A stretch of 64,000 bases of DNA. It comes from Sanderia malayensis (Eukaryota > Cnidaria > Scyphozoa > Semaeostomeae > Pelagiidae). How positions within the stretch are numbered: the first letter of the stretch is position 1; each line of letters starts with the position of its first letter. This document shows, piece by piece, positions 45,301-55,752 of this stretch. The DNA lies in the NCBI GenBank assembly GCA_013076295.1, contig RQOL01000675.1, positions 26,662 through 90,661 on the forward strand. The letters run 5' to 3'. The notes beneath the pieces are model-generated. The model had not been told where the DNA came from. It saw nothing but the letters and a program-made list of their open reading frames with translations, and did not search any database. Position numbers and translations under genes: made by a program.

Positions 45301-48300
45301 TTAGGCCTCGGGCCACTTTTAGACGCCATTTTTCATCGGGTGGTGCGTAACTTATGCTCACTAAGTGTAATTGTTTTGTGAACATTAAATTCATATGTCC
45401 AAAGGCATGAATTTTTGTGGTATTACGCGATAAAACGCCATCGGGAACCTCAGAGAGCAAATATCAGCATGTTAGAGTTGGGGGCTTATTCGAGGGGGGG
45501 CTTATCAACAATTTATAGTCCTTGGGTGTGAACTTATTCGAGGGGGGCCAATTCGAGGATTTACGGTTATGTATAAGCACTGGCATTACAAATGATAACA
45601 AAAAACGGTTATTTCATCATACAATTCTCAATAATATAATCTTGATATGTTTTAGGTTCACCCTATTTTGCACGTCACACTTTGGCCAAGATTGTTTCAA
45701 GATAAACTCCAAAAAAATTATTGCAGCTGGGCGGTTAATAGAGGGGACGTTTATTTCACACTTTTTGATTTTAGGGTGGGCGTTTATTGGAGGGGGCGGT
45801 TAAAAGAGGGCGGGCGCTAATTAGAAGAAATACGGCACTTTTTGATTAAACGTTGATTACCATGACAATTCATGCTTTTAATGTTTCACCTTGAACTGAT
45901 AAAAAAAATTGCGGATAAATGCAGACGTCATCATTTGATTCCTACCTTCAATAATATGCTTGTCGATAAGTTCATCTCTTGACGGACGTTCCTTCAGTTT
46001 CATCGCAAGACTATCTGATCTTCTAACCTTAGATGCTAAGCCTAAAAACAATGCCATAGAATAGAGTCTTCGCTCTAAACTGCACAAAATTTAAAAAATT
46101 GCTTTTGGCTTTTCTTGTTACATAGCCATGTTAAGATTAGACATCTACAATACCACTTAAGACACAACAAACAGAGCATGAGTACTCAAAATTGATAACC
46201 CTAAAACAAAATACATCCCATACACTCAGAACTTGAAAGTTGTGTCGTGCAAATTTGCAGATTAGCCCCAGGAATTGCATTTGGGAGATGCTAATACAAA
46301 AGGGGGGAGATATGAGGGGCCCATGTAAAACAAGCCATGAGTAACTCGATCTAAAGTATTTGTATTAAGTTTTGGTTGAGATAGGACTTATTCAAGATGA
46401 GATGGGTGTATTTACAATATTTATCCCTCCAGTAGTAACAATTCCAAGGCAAGGAGGGTTCAAAGGAGAAAATGCAAATATTTGCTCCATTAAAAAATTA
46501 GTTGATACTTTAATCGGAGAAACTTTCGCGGGAAGAAACTTTCGCGAGGCGAAAAAAACGCGAAATTTCTGGAATTAACTTTCGCGTTTTAGGCAAAATC
46601 GGATATTTTGCGAGAATAAATTTTCGCGATTTCCAAGTCCGAACAGAAACTTTAAACAGAAACCTTGAAGTAGTTTTTATTCAAAGTGAAACTTTTTCAT
46701 AATTTTTCTCATTTTTACAACGTTAACAGAAGAAGAACAATATTAAAATAAGCCAGCTTCGCTTCCATATTCATTCTGCCTTTTCTGCCTTCCCTTTTCT
46801 TTCCATGAAACTAACTAATGAATAAATATTTTTCTTTGTTAATCGTCTTTCACTCTGGGATTACCAGTTTTTCACAATAGCGTTTTTGCGAGAATAAACT
46901 TTCGCGAATTTTCAATTTTGAATTTTTTATCAAGAATAAACTTTCGCGAATTTCGTATTTTAGAAAATTTCGCGCAATAAACTTTCGCGAATTTTGGCCA
47001 AAATCGCGAAAATCGCGAAAGTTTCTTCTCGCGAAAGTTTCTCCGATTAAAGTATATAGGGGAAGGCATATTCATAAAAAAATAGTGTTGCATACCTGTG
47101 ACAATGTTGTTGTCATTTTCCTCTTCATATTCACTTTCATCTGAGCTACTGCTATAAAAAGACATATCCTTTTCTCCATTATCTTCCTTGTTGTCTACTA
47201 CTGGAGGGGGATAATTATCATAGAAGCTTCCTCGTCCTGATAAAGCAGGGTTGTGTTGTCCATTCTTACTCTTGACAATACTTGAGGTTCTAGGTGGAAT
47301 AGGAGGTGGATTTTCCTCTTCCATTCTTCCGTCTTCATTTTCTTTCAAGTCCGTTGCAATGAAATTTGGCCTACAATTATGATATCATAATTCATAATTA
47401 AAATCTAAAAAATCAGAAGCAGAAAGTTCACCAGGCAAAATGCCTTTGACTTACACAAAGCTTCCTAGCAGCAAGGCTATATTTCAAAGCAGATTAAGAA
47501 AAAAGAAAATTGAGGTTTAGCAAGCATGAAATATGTGGAATAGCACAGCAAATAGAACCTTATTTAACCATTACCAATTGGAAGTAAATGAGCAGAAAGA
47601 GAAACTGCATGTGATTTAAATGCAGCTAAGGAAAACAATACAAGAAACAAAAAATGACGAGCACTAATCTTGATTAATGAATATTTCTATCAATAACACT
47701 CAAGATAGTAATGATTTTAAATTTAGATTATCATACCCTTTTTCGATTGGTTTGGGTGGATCTTCACCATTATCTCGGAAATATGACTCATCATTTTTTG
47801 TAATAATTTCTGAATTTTTTGATTCTGGTGTGCTCATATGATCACCACATGAAATCAGGGTTGGTAATGTTTCTGGAAAAATAACAATTATTATAAATCA
47901 AACAGGCCTCCAAAGATGAAAAATAACAAAATTAGAATGCCAAAACAACCTGCATTCAGTTATAAAATACAATCCCAAATATTATTTGACCAAATATTAT
48001 TTTACCAACAATTATGCAAGAAGGCAGTCATAATTTTTATAAAGCCAGCTAATATAAACACATGTTATGAATAATAAGGAATTGGTACAATATAAAAATC
48101 TAACTTTTACTCCAAAGGGCCATGGCTTTTTTGGTTTTTATATAAGAAATTATATTATAGTTGTGTTTCTGAACAACATCACTTTACTCACCTCCTTCAC
48201 TTGTGGATGGCTGAGGGTCTAAAGATAAAAAAATATAAATTGCTTGCCTTTGCATGAATTTCCATCAGCAAAAATGAATGAAAAGCAAATCAACAAAAAC

Positions 48301-49624
48301 AAATGCTCACATTGTTGTATTTGACTAGAATCATTCACATGATGCGGTAAGTCTTCCTTGAGAGGAACATGACCATTTTCATGGTTATCAAGCTGGGATG
48401 GTTGTGCAATGGGCTGCCCATCAGATTCTGCATGCTCTGTATCTTGATGATCTGTGGCCATTGCTGCAAAACTAGGCTTATATGGCACAATCTGTAACTC
48501 TTTTACTGAAGGCATATCATCATCAGACTTAGTGACATCTTGTGAGGAATGATCCACATGTTCATTGTCAAGATGCTTAATTGTTTCTTCCTCTTTCACT
48601 TAAAATAAATAGACCTTCATGTTAAGACATAAAATGTGTAAACGCACTTACTATGTGCAGACACATTTATTTCTGTGAACAATAATATGACAAAACATAT
48701 GCGGTTCAAGCAAAGATACTAGAACTAAAATTAATTTGACTAAAGAAGAGTATAAAGCAGTATGACTCAATGTTAGGCAGAGTTTAATGTGGTAATGAAA
48801 CAGAATGCAAGCCCTATTATGATGCTGAGCCAAAACTCTTGGGAAAAGTTCCATATCCATGTTTCTGGTTTCCATAATCTAACATGACATCTCTTGATGA
48901 GTTGATCAAGTAAAATTGCACCTTTTATGTACTGACTACTCCAAGCCATATTAATAATGGAAATGCCATTATTTTTGAAAATATGCAAAACTTTAATGAA
49001 TATTGGAAATATGCCCTGATTAGTGATTGATAAAAACTTAACCATTTTGGTAACTATCAAAATGTTAATTATCTGAACCATTTTGATATTTACATAGATA
49101 GAGAAATACTTTTTTATTATCTTAATCCACATCCAAAGACAAAAAAAATCTGCACACAATCTGCCTGGTTGGGCGAAACTGCAACATAACATGTTATAAG
49201 CAAATCGCAGAAATCATGGCTGCCAAAGCGACATCCTCTAATTATCGTTGATTCTGATAAACAAATATAGCTCATAACTCAAACTGGAGGTAACTAAAAA
49301 TGCCTAAAATCTTCAAATAAGTTAATTAGCATATAGCAAAGATATACCTTTTGGCGACTCTGAAATTGATCTTTGCCTGTTTCTTGCTTTTCGTCGCCAT
49401 TTCCACGGACGGAAGAGCAATCTTAGTCTTCGATTAAAAACTGCTAGAGCACTGGGCCTATGTTCGGAATCTCCTCTAGAAGCTCTCCTATTTCGCTCCT
49501 TTTTTTCATGATCAACAGATGAAGTACCGTTCGTCTTCATAGGCTCTTCTGAACAAGAAATGTGACGATCCTCCTTATTTAGGCCGATGATATTATCATG
49601 AGGAAGCTGCTCTTTGGTATCCAT
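35257..49624 (-). CDS. Phosphatase and actin regulator (PHACTR family), 13 coding exons
   Basis: Host gene for a protein that binds G-actin through RPEL motifs and protein phosphatase 1 through its C-terminus; PHACTR proteins act in cytoskeletal control. Coding exons on the minus strand: 49624-49348, 48598-48311, 48218-48192, 47872-47737, 47370-47096, 46041-45946, 41494-41437, 40654-40599, 36384-36323, 36166-36069, 35956-35917, 35506-35430, 35272-35257. All junctions show GT donors and AG acceptors, and the phases add up to one frame of 1,506 nt (501 residues). RPEL motifs lie at about 346-366, 386-404 and 424-442. The tail ends RFHRP. The N-terminal RPEL usual in vertebrate PHACTRs was not found. 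Exon ends may be off by a base or two; UTR exons were not resolved. Confidence 0.9.
37141..37220. mobile_element. Decayed Harbinger-like MITE terminus in PHACTR intron 8
   Basis: GACCCCGTTTAATCGGTACA followed by GGTCAAGCTTATAACAG resembles the left end of the 28372-33805 element (GGCCCCGTTTACACGGTACC, GGTCAAG). The right end was not identified. Low copy quality. Confidence 0.5.
37271..37309. repeat. Perfect 18-bp hairpin in PHACTR intron 8
   Basis: CACGTCAGAACTCAAAAC, a GAA loop, then the exact reverse complement. It may be a relic of a foldback or a structured intronic RNA. Confidence 0.85.
37985..38530. repeat. Inverted minisatellite arms (TCCTAGTTATCCTA type)
   Basis: The left arm (about 37985-38125) has imperfect units such as CATCCTAGCTATCCTAACTG. 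The right arm (about 38355-38515) has the reverse form, AACTAGGACAGTTAGGATAA. About 230 bp lies between them. The whole looks like a small foldback element in intron 8 of PHACTR. Confidence 0.7.
40599..41494 (-). CDS. PHACTR exons 7-8 (second RPEL motif)
   Basis: Exon 7 (41494-41437) encodes [19 protein letters not shown], and exon 8 (40654-40599) encodes [18 protein letters not shown], a textbook RPEL motif split by the intron. Intron 7 holds a small TA-flanked MITE near 40866-41058. Confidence 0.9.
40866..41058. mobile_element. Small MITE in PHACTR intron 7
   Basis: Begins after TA with CCGTAAATTCTTGACG and ends in CGAGGACAATTCTGG before TA. The ends are imperfect inverted repeats and belong to the same group as the ends at 41692 and 45566. 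Confidence 0.5.
41692..45566. mobile_element. 3.9-kb foldback element in PHACTR intron 6
   Basis: The termini are CCGTAAATCCTCGAATTATA at 41692 and, inverted, CGAGGATTTACGG at 45566. The arms are long: about 41692-43140 is repeated in reverse at about 43775-45566, so a 75-codon ORF at 42583-42810 has its mirror at 44327-44100. About 630 bp of single-copy DNA lies in the centre, with a short GAT microsatellite (43494-43522). The right arm is longer because of a nested MITE (44604-45055). No transposase seen. Confidence 0.82.
44604..45055. mobile_element. MITE nested in the right foldback arm
   Basis: About 110-bp inverted ends begin AAATTCTCTCTCATTTAAAA. The left foldback arm has uninterrupted sequence at the same place (near 42296-42320), which proves insertion after the foldback formed. 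Confidence 0.8.
45946..46041 (-). CDS. PHACTR exon 6 (first RPEL motif)
   Basis: Encodes residues 335-366, including [20 protein letters not shown], a clear RPEL actin-binding motif. Both borders are canonical (TTTTTAG acceptor and GAAG/GTAGGA donor). The next intron is 4.45 kb and mostly filled by a foldback element. Confidence 0.9.
46508..47052. mobile_element. TTTCGCG-rich MITE in PHACTR intron 5
   Basis: Inverted ends CTTTAATCGGAGAAACTTTC, TA on both outer sides (46506-46507 and 47053-47054). The motif AACTTTCGCG or its reverse occurs more than ten times within 545 bp, clustered at both ends. The TA target points to Tc1/mariner-type mobilisation. Confidence 0.78.
47096..48598 (-). CDS. 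PHACTR exons 2-5 (low-complexity middle)
   Basis: Four exons (48598-48311, a 27-nt micro-exon 48218-48192, 47872-47737, 47370-47096) encode a polar, acidic, probably disordered middle. It contains proline clusters ([16 protein letters not shown]) and an acidic serine stretch ([13 protein letters not shown]). Exon 5 ends at a CACAG/GTATGC donor only 43 bp from a TTTCGCG-rich MITE. Assignment rests on phase, splice borders and position rather than similarity. Confidence 0.75.
49348..49624 (-). CDS. PHACTR exon 1 (start codon, basic PWKWRRK segment)
   Basis: Coding start at the ATG at 49624 (MDTKEQLP). An open frame extends upstream without another ATG. Residues 64-85 are strongly basic and include [15 protein letters not shown], which resembles the basic segment (nuclear-import type) found near the N-terminus of PHACTR proteins. 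The exon ends at a CCAAAAG/GTATAT donor, one base into the next codon. Confidence 0.82.
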
Positions 49625-50687
49625 ACTCCTGGCATGGTTTAATATTTTGATACAAACAGTGGAGGAGAGCAACAGGAAAACCAAATTATATTCGTATCTG
49701 TGTAACAGTTCTTGGTTTATTTTTGCCTCTATATAGAATTAATGAAAGCTTCACAATAATAACTGAAATGACAGCCCCGTCATCATAAAACAACTGACTG
49801 AATCATACTTTCAAAATACAAAACCAAAGCAAGCAAAGCAATTTCTCTCCTTTTCGCAGTCGCGTATTTGGCTTCGAAAACAATGTATGTCATGAGTAAT
49901 GTTAATCTTTGAAATAAATTAGCGCCGCTTGAAGAACCTCGCATCGCATCGCACGCAGTTTGGACATGTGGGCTTTGGGTGGCGTACATACTAGGGGACT
50001 AAAGTGATGTTGTTGGGCGCCGGAATTCTGCTCAAATTGGCACAATGTGTTTTGCTTCGTGAATCATATGCAATAAAATAGCTTTTGGCCGACAAGAGGC
50101 AAAATGCTTCCAGGAAGCAACGATGGGCTGAACTGTGGTGAAGTGCGAAGACATTTCAAGACTTTTAGCTATTTGTTTTGCTCGTGTTTGAACAAGCATA
50201 CTTAAAATTCACCAAGCAGGTTATGAATTAACATGCAGTACGATGCGAACGATGAAAATGGTGGAATTAGCCCAGGCGACGAGTAAGCTATCACATAAAC
50301 GAGTAATTAATGAGATAAGGATAATTATAGACCAGTATATTGCGTACAATCTGAGTCGGAGGGGATTTTGAATGTTAATTGCAATAATTATTGTTTGGTG
50401 TGCCCAAATGATTGGGCAGGTGTTAATCTATAAAAACGAAGCAGAAAGAGAAGTTTCTCTACCACAGCCGAAGCATACACCCATTTACAAACACGATATT
50501 GCAAATTTAGGGAAGTTGAAAGTATTCATTTAGCAACCTCGTTTTAAATCCTGTGCAAAAATGTGAAAAAAATAAAACTCAATTTGAGAGCAAGCAGAAA
50601 GAGGCTGGCAAATCCTCTACACCTCTGGGGAATCAATCATTCATATACCAGTGTGGACTACGGGTTAAGATCATTGGTTAAGATAGA
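49625..50687. other. 5' flank of the PHACTR gene; probable promoter region
   Basis: Sequence upstream of the PHACTR start codon on the minus strand. The transcription start and any non-coding first exon should lie here, but no TATA box or clear donor was assigned. No repeat or other gene recognised. Confidence 0.4.
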
Positions 50688-50689
50688 TA

Positions 50690-51451
50690 CCGTATTTACT
50701 CGAGTGAGCGCCGTGGCACTCTTCTAAGGCCCCGTTTACACGAGGCCGGATCCATTTGAATCCGAAACAAAATTGATACGGATACGCCTCCCGTTTACAC
50801 GAGACCAAGCAATCCGCATCAAAATAGATACGGATAGCCAGATCAATTCTGATCCTTCTAACAAGACGTTTTTAAAGTGATCCGGTCTCGTGTAAACAGC
50901 AAATCCGGCTTACTTTTGATCCGTTTTCAGGTTTACATGCGCTGTCGCGCTGTGCGCATATTCTTGTTTGGATTCTCAGCCTCACTTCGTTGTTTCACCT
51001 CTATTTCATGCGAATCCGCACTTGTGTAAACGGAAAGCCCATCAGCAACACAAGTAGTGCGGCTCCGTGTAAACGCAACCTATCCGTATCACTTTGATAC
51101 GGATCAAAAGTGAACCGGTCTCGTGTAAACGGGGCCTAATTTTCGATACTTTGATGCGGCGCTTATTCGGGGGGGTGGGCGCTTTTTAAAAACCCTGCCG
51201 TTTTTGAATAAAACAAATAAGTTGTAAACAATCTTTTAGTAGTAAAACATATAAATTTGAAGAACTTAAGTGCGCTTTGATATAAGAAAATGAATTCCCG
51301 AGGTTGATTTAAAATTTGCAACATTTTTCCTGTTTGATTCTAACGATTCTAACGGTTTTTTGATTAAGCGCCGAATTTAAGAAAGGATAACTGCGGCGCT
51401 CATTCGGGGGCGGCGCTCATACGGGGACGGTGCTCACTCGAGTAAATACGG
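50690..51451. mobile_element. TA-flanked MITE with CCGTATTTACTCGAGTGAGC ends
   Basis: Left end CCGTATTTACTCGAGTGAGC, exact inverse at the right, TA on both sides (50688-50689 and 51452-51453). Repeats of the type GGCGCTCATTCGGGG lie inside. A Harbinger-like MITE is inserted at 50728-51136. The ends resemble the CCGTAAATCCTCGAA ends of the intron 6 foldback. Confidence 0.8.
50728..51136. mobile_element. Harbinger-like MITE nested in the TA MITE
   Basis: A 409-bp element with GGCCCCGTTTACACGAGGCC-type inverted ends and TAA on both sides (50725-50727 and 51137-51139). The body repeats GATCC and GATACGGAT motifs. Confidence 0.83.
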
Positions 51452-51587
51452 TACGTTTGTGTCTAAAGCGCTCTTCAGTGTTTGAAAATCAAAGTGTGAC
51501 AATAGAGTCCGTGGGTCTTGTTCCACGGATGTAAATGTTTGAGCTTGTCACAAAGCATAATCGATGTATCGTGGTCGGGTAAAGCTA

Positions 51588-51809
51588 CCCTGGGTTCCAG
51601 AGCCTCGAGAAAAAAAGCTAAAAAGCTCAAAAAGACAAAAGCTCAAAAAGCTCAAATCAGAAAAATAAAAAAAATAAAAAAATATCGAGGAAAAAAAGAA
51701 AGGAAAAAGGAAAGAAAATATAATTTACTTTTCAATTTTCTTTCTATTTTTTCTGGGGTTTGTGTTGATTTTGTTTTGTTTTTCTTTCTCGAGGCTCTGG
51801 AACCCAGGG
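51588..51809. mobile_element. 222-bp MITE with CCCTGGGTTCCAGAGCCTCG ends
   Basis: Perfect inverted ends of about 25 bp flanked by TA. The middle is low-complexity A/G-rich DNA (AAAAAGCTCAAAAAG units), which gives a spurious lysine-rich ORF. Confidence 0.82.
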
Positions 51810-52081
51810 TAGGGCAAAGCAGGTACACTCAAGAAAGAACAAGAAGTTGCTTGTTTGAGATCAAGTATTCAAATGCAAAACTATTGTTACTTTACATAAG
51901 TTATAACAATGTTTATGTGACACCTCAATGAACACTGACAGCAATAACGGATATAACATAGACACACGGTAAAGTCACAAGCACATCACAGAAAAACACT
52001 ATAGCTAACAGGAACATGATACTACTTTCCAATATAATTAACACAAACATGTTAAATTTTCATTGGCGCAATCATAACATT

Positions 52082-52495
52082 AGGGGCCTTTAGATCGAGT
52101 AAGGAAACGAAAACGAAGATGAAATTTGATGGCGTGTGTCGTTCTGCTGGTGCTCCCTAGGAATCACCCGAAAGATTTCGTACAAAGTTTTTGGAAAATT
52201 TCGTACTCCAGACTACGAAGTTTAAAATTGAAAATGGCCAGCGCGAAAAGAGCAAATTTTGTATGGAAAAGTAGGCACGAGCAGTTTTACATACGAAAAG
52301 TGTTATTTGTCGAGCCATTTCCTCATGAACCTTTTTCAAAACAAAGAGGACAGGCTTGGACTATCGTAGCAGACATTAGTTATGCAATCTAAACAAACGA
52401 AACTTCCAGAACGAGTATGAAGTTCCTCGGTGCCTTGTGATCTCGAATGTCGTCTTCGTTTTCATTTTCATACTCGATATAAAGGTCCCTATTAT
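52082..52495. mobile_element. MITE derived from a Harbinger element
   Basis: Inverted ends read GGGGCCTTTAGATCGAGTA at the left and, reversed, GGGACCTTTATATCGAGTA at the right. It contains a relic of a Harbinger Myb/SANT-like gene (52126-52392), so it is an internally deleted Harbinger. Confidence 0.68.
52126..52392 (+). pseudogene. Myb/SANT-like Harbinger accessory protein fragment
   Basis: The C-terminal half of this 88-codon frame reads NFVWKSRHEQFYIRK ... EPF ... KQRGQAWTIVADI. This lines up with the Myb/SANT-like domain of the gene at 55147-55752 (NWSFEHDVMLCREIL ... EPF ... RERGQAWEKIANN). The rest of the gene is missing. Confidence 0.62.
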
Positions 52496-53637
52496 ATCAA
52501 GAAGACACTAGAGTGCATGTACCGAGACATGGGTCTATGATATTTCAGCTATAGCTACTACTTAGTTACCATTACTAATTGCTTCACTACTCTCAATACA
52601 GCTATTATCAAATTAAACGGGCTGATGGCTGGCAAATAAAAACAATAAGACAAAAATTACTTTTTTATAGAAGATAAGTACACCAAAATAACTCCCATAT
52701 CTCGACCCTTGTCAAGATATCTGAATTGAGTAGTTACAGCTCGCAACATAGTCCAAAGAAAGAGTGCTCTTTCTTTTTACTTTTTGGCAATAAAGCTGAA
52801 ATAAGCTTCAAGCAAGTATTTGATGGATGTTTAACGTGGAATAATGTAAAATTTAAATTGAAATTAAATTTAGGAACTTGGGCAATGAATTCAGAGGATA
52901 ACATACAAGAATCAGACTTGATGTTCAAATAAGGAATTCTAACTGTGCACATCAAACTTCAAAAAAATAATCTCAAGTGGAGCTAAAAATGGAGGTAATT
53001 GTTGTAAAGCGAGGTTCTAACGAGGCAGTGAAAACACATTCGTAGTTAACATAACATAACATGGATATATATAAAAGCAAGGAAAATAAGTATGTCTGCG
53101 ATTAAACAAGTGAACCAGTGTCCGAATAAAAGCTATTACATGATTACATAACTATGGCTCACGTGAGCCCTAAAATCACGTGGTTCTTTTCATCAAAACT
53201 AAGATATACCATTACAACAGTAATTACAAAAGGTCCTAAAACTTCTTGGAGATACGCATTAAAATTCGCATTAGTCACTTGGAAATACGTACATGAGACT
53301 AATGCGAATATCAAAATAACTAAACTAATAACCTTTAAGTGAATACATTGACTCAATTCTTCCGCAATATTTTTAATCCCCTTGTGAAATGGCAAGGAGG
53401 TTGTTGAAATATATGATATAGCGTAGGCCTCCACATTGCATCTAAGGGCATGCATAATATTCAAAGAATATTATGGAATGACAAAGTACTCTACAAAGGA
53501 GCATTCATATATATAACCTTACACATATGTGCAGTGGCTTTATTAGACACATTGGCCTATGTTTCAGTCTGGTGCTTGTTTGGTTCCTTATTTATTAAGA
53601 ATTGTGAACCCATGCTGTAAAATGCGCCAAAAGTTGA
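52496..53637. other. AT-rich stretch without recognised feature
   Basis: No convincing ORF, RNA gene or repeat was seen. Short ORFs on both strands lack domain character. Confidence 0.4.
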
Positions 53638-53690
53638 CATTAGAGAGTTTATGATTCACGACGCGCCAACCCAAGACGCGTCTGGGAGCT

Positions 53691-54374
53691 ATGAGAGCTA
53701 GTAAAAGCGCGTCTTCTGCTAGTTTTGATTATGATTCCAAAATTTTTAAGACGCGCCACTATTTCCCTCCAAAAATCAAAATGGAAAATTTAGGATTGAA
53801 CATAAATGATATTGCTAATTTTAATGACGAAGAATTCTTACTTTTATATAATGTACAAGGTCCAAGAAACCGTCATGTTAATTTACCATATTGGAGGTTT
53901 GATCCCTTCAACATCGAGGAACTAGACGATGATGAATCCATTGTAGAATTTCGTTTTTCGAAAGACGAGATATATGGCCTAGTTGGTACTTTTCGCCTTG
54001 GGGAAGATATACGTTGCTACAATGGCTGGGTAGCTGATGCAGTAGAAGCATTGTGCATTTGCTTAAAAAGATTTGCATACCCATGTAGATATGCTGATAT
54101 GGTACCGATGTTTGGCAGACCAGTTCCCCAATTGTGTGCTATCTCAAATAGAGTAATAGACATTATATTTGATCAATACTCTCACCTTTTGAACAATCTA
54201 AAACAGCCCTGGCTCACACCTGATCATCTTCAGATTTTTGCTGATGCAGTTTCTGCAAAAGGTGCAGCCCTAGATAACTGCTGGGGATTTATTGATGGAA
54301 CTGTGCGCCCAATATGTAGACCCACCAGGAACCAGAGGTTGTGTACAATGGATATAAACGGGTTTATGCGTTAA
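53691..54374 (+). CDS. Harbinger transposase, N-terminal part
   Basis: First part of a DDE_Tnp_4-type transposase, with the helical region (RFSKDEIYGLVGTFRLG, ALCICLKRFAYPCRYADM) and the first catalytic aspartate, about D202, in CWGFIDGTVRPICRP. The frame fails just after RPTRNQR, consistent with a one-base deletion near 54335-54345; the protein continues in the frame of 54341-54847. The first ATG (53691) is used here, but a later start at about 53781 (MENLGLN) would also fit. Confidence 0.85.
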   Translation: MRASKSASSASFDYDSKIFKTRHYFPPKIKMENLGLNINDIANFNDEEFLLLYNVQGPRNRHVNLPYWRFDPFNIEELDDDESIVEFRFSKDEIYGLVGTFRLGEDIRCYNGWVADAVEALCICLKRFAYPCRYADMVPMFGRPVPQLCAISNRVIDIIFDQYSHLLNNLKQPWLTPDHLQIFADAVSAKGAALDNCWGFIDGTVRPICRPTRNQRLCTMDINGFMR

Positions 54375-54847
54375 AATTTCAATCCGTTGTTACTCCCAAT
54401 GGTTTGATTGCAAACCTGTTTGGACCTGTTGAGGGCAGGAGACACGATAGTGCACTGCTTGCAATGTCTGGTTTGCTAAACCAACTGGAAGAGATGTCTT
54501 TTTCCCCCAATGGAAATCTGCTATGCTTGTATGGGGATCCAGCTTACCCCCATAGATTGTACCTGCAACGCCCATTTGCAAGACAGCCACAGCTGACCCC
54601 AGAAGAACAGGCATTTAACCAGTCAATGAGCAGAGTTCGGGTGTCAGTTGAATGGGTCTTTGGAGACATAGTGAACTATTTTAAGTTTATAGATTTTAAG
54701 AAAAATCTTAAGATAGGGTTAAGTGCAGTTGGAAAGTTTTATACAGTTGCAGCATTACTGAGAAATGCCATGACATGTCTGCATGGAAACTTGACATCCA
54801 GATTTTTTGAACTTGACCCTCCAGATATTAATAATTATTTTTTGTAG
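54341..54847 (+). CDS. Harbinger transposase, C-terminal part (frameshifted)
   Basis: Continuation of the transposase in the shifted frame. YALKFQSVVTPNG and FGPVEGRRHDS are family hallmarks. The second catalytic aspartate is in YGDPAYPHRLYLQRPF and the glutamate in VSVEWVFGD. All three DDE residues are present across the two parts, so the single frameshift is the only visible defect. Confidence 0.85.
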   Translation: MYNGYKRVYALKFQSVVTPNGLIANLFGPVEGRRHDSALLAMSGLLNQLEEMSFSPNGNLLCLYGDPAYPHRLYLQRPFARQPQLTPEEQAFNQSMSRVRVSVEWVFGDIVNYFKFIDFKKNLKIGLSAVGKFYTVAALLRNAMTCLHGNLTSRFFELDPPDINNYFL

Positions 54848-55146
54848 GTATATATATGTATAGTATTTAGTATATTGATAGCTCTGCTCTAGAAATAAAA
54901 TATATTCTTCTTGCTGTATCTATTTTTGGACTATATTCATTATTAATTCGTTTTGTTTCTTTATTTCTTCAATGATTTGTTGCTGCTGTATCAGCTGCTG
55001 TTGCAAAGTATCACTAAAGCATTCTCCCTCTCTTCCTTTCCTTGCTTTTCACCACATCTATCCTCGTATTCCTTTTCTCTCAAGGCTTGCTTTCTTTCTT
55101 TGATGGCCAATTCCCTTTCTTTCAAATCCATTTCCTTCTTCCTCAA

Positions 55147-55752
55147 TTAAAATTCTTTATTGTTCTTTTCTTTCAAATACTGAACAGCCTCAAATTGCTG
55201 ACCCAATTTTTGCTTTTTTTTCCCTTTCTCTAAGCTCTTTTCCCTCTCTCTTGTTTCACCCAATCTTTCCATTGATCTTTTTCGCACACTCTCTGCTGTC
55301 TCCTTTTCCATTTCCACATTCTGCCTTTTGCTCTCGTCCACCTTGCCCTGTTCCTCCTCTGCTGCTTGAGTTTTCCCAATAATCTCCTCCATTGCGTCAT
55401 CCACTTCTGTGTTCTCTGCATTTATCCCACTTGCCCTTTCTTCTTGTGCCATTTTCCTTTTGTGTGCCCTTTCCATTTTCAAAAAATGATCCCTTACAGC
55501 CCTCTGGTCCACAATGAATTTTGGGTGCTCCATTGAATTCAAATTGTTGGCAATTTTCTCCCATGCTTGGCCTCTCTCCCTCGATCCACGTTTGGCTCCA
55601 AATGGTTCCACAACTAAAATCTCCCTGCATAGCATCACATCATGCTCAAACGACCAATTCATTTTTTGCCTTATGAAAACAAAACTCATGTCAAAATATT
55701 TCGTAAGTGAAGTCAATAGATCATGAAAAAATATATACAGAAATGTATTCAT
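55147..55752 (-). CDS. Harbinger Myb/SANT-like DNA-binding protein
   Basis: A 201-residue accessory protein. Residues ~31-100 form a trihelix Myb/SANT-like domain (NWSFEHDVMLCREILVVEPF then RGQAWEKIANNLN). The C-terminal half is a charged coiled coil rich in E, K and R. In Harbinger elements this partner binds the ends and helps the transposase reach the nucleus and DNA. The frame starts at 55752, but M31 (about 55662), right before the domain, is an equally good start. No lesion. Confidence 0.85.
   Translation of the reverse strand: MNTFLYIFFHDLLTSLTKYFDMSFVFIRQKMNWSFEHDVMLCREILVVEPFGAKRGSRERGQAWEKIANNLNSMEHPKFIVDQRAVRDHFLKMERAHKRKMAQEERASGINAENTEVDDAMEEIIGKTQAAEEEQGKVDESKRQNVEMEKETAESVRKRSMERLGETREREKSLEKGKKKQKLGQQFEAVQYLKEKNNKEF

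Noticed and set aside
48773..49192. 139-codon minus-strand ORF in PHACTR intron 1
   Set aside because: It has no acceptor/donor pair that fits the exon phases and its composition is that of AT-rich intron sequence. A short DQLIKR match to RPEL is too weak to call an exon.
51518..51931. 137-codon ORF rich in lysine (KKAKKLKKTKAQKAQ)
   Set aside because: It spans a 222-bp MITE with A/G-rich low-complexity filling; the lysines reflect base composition.
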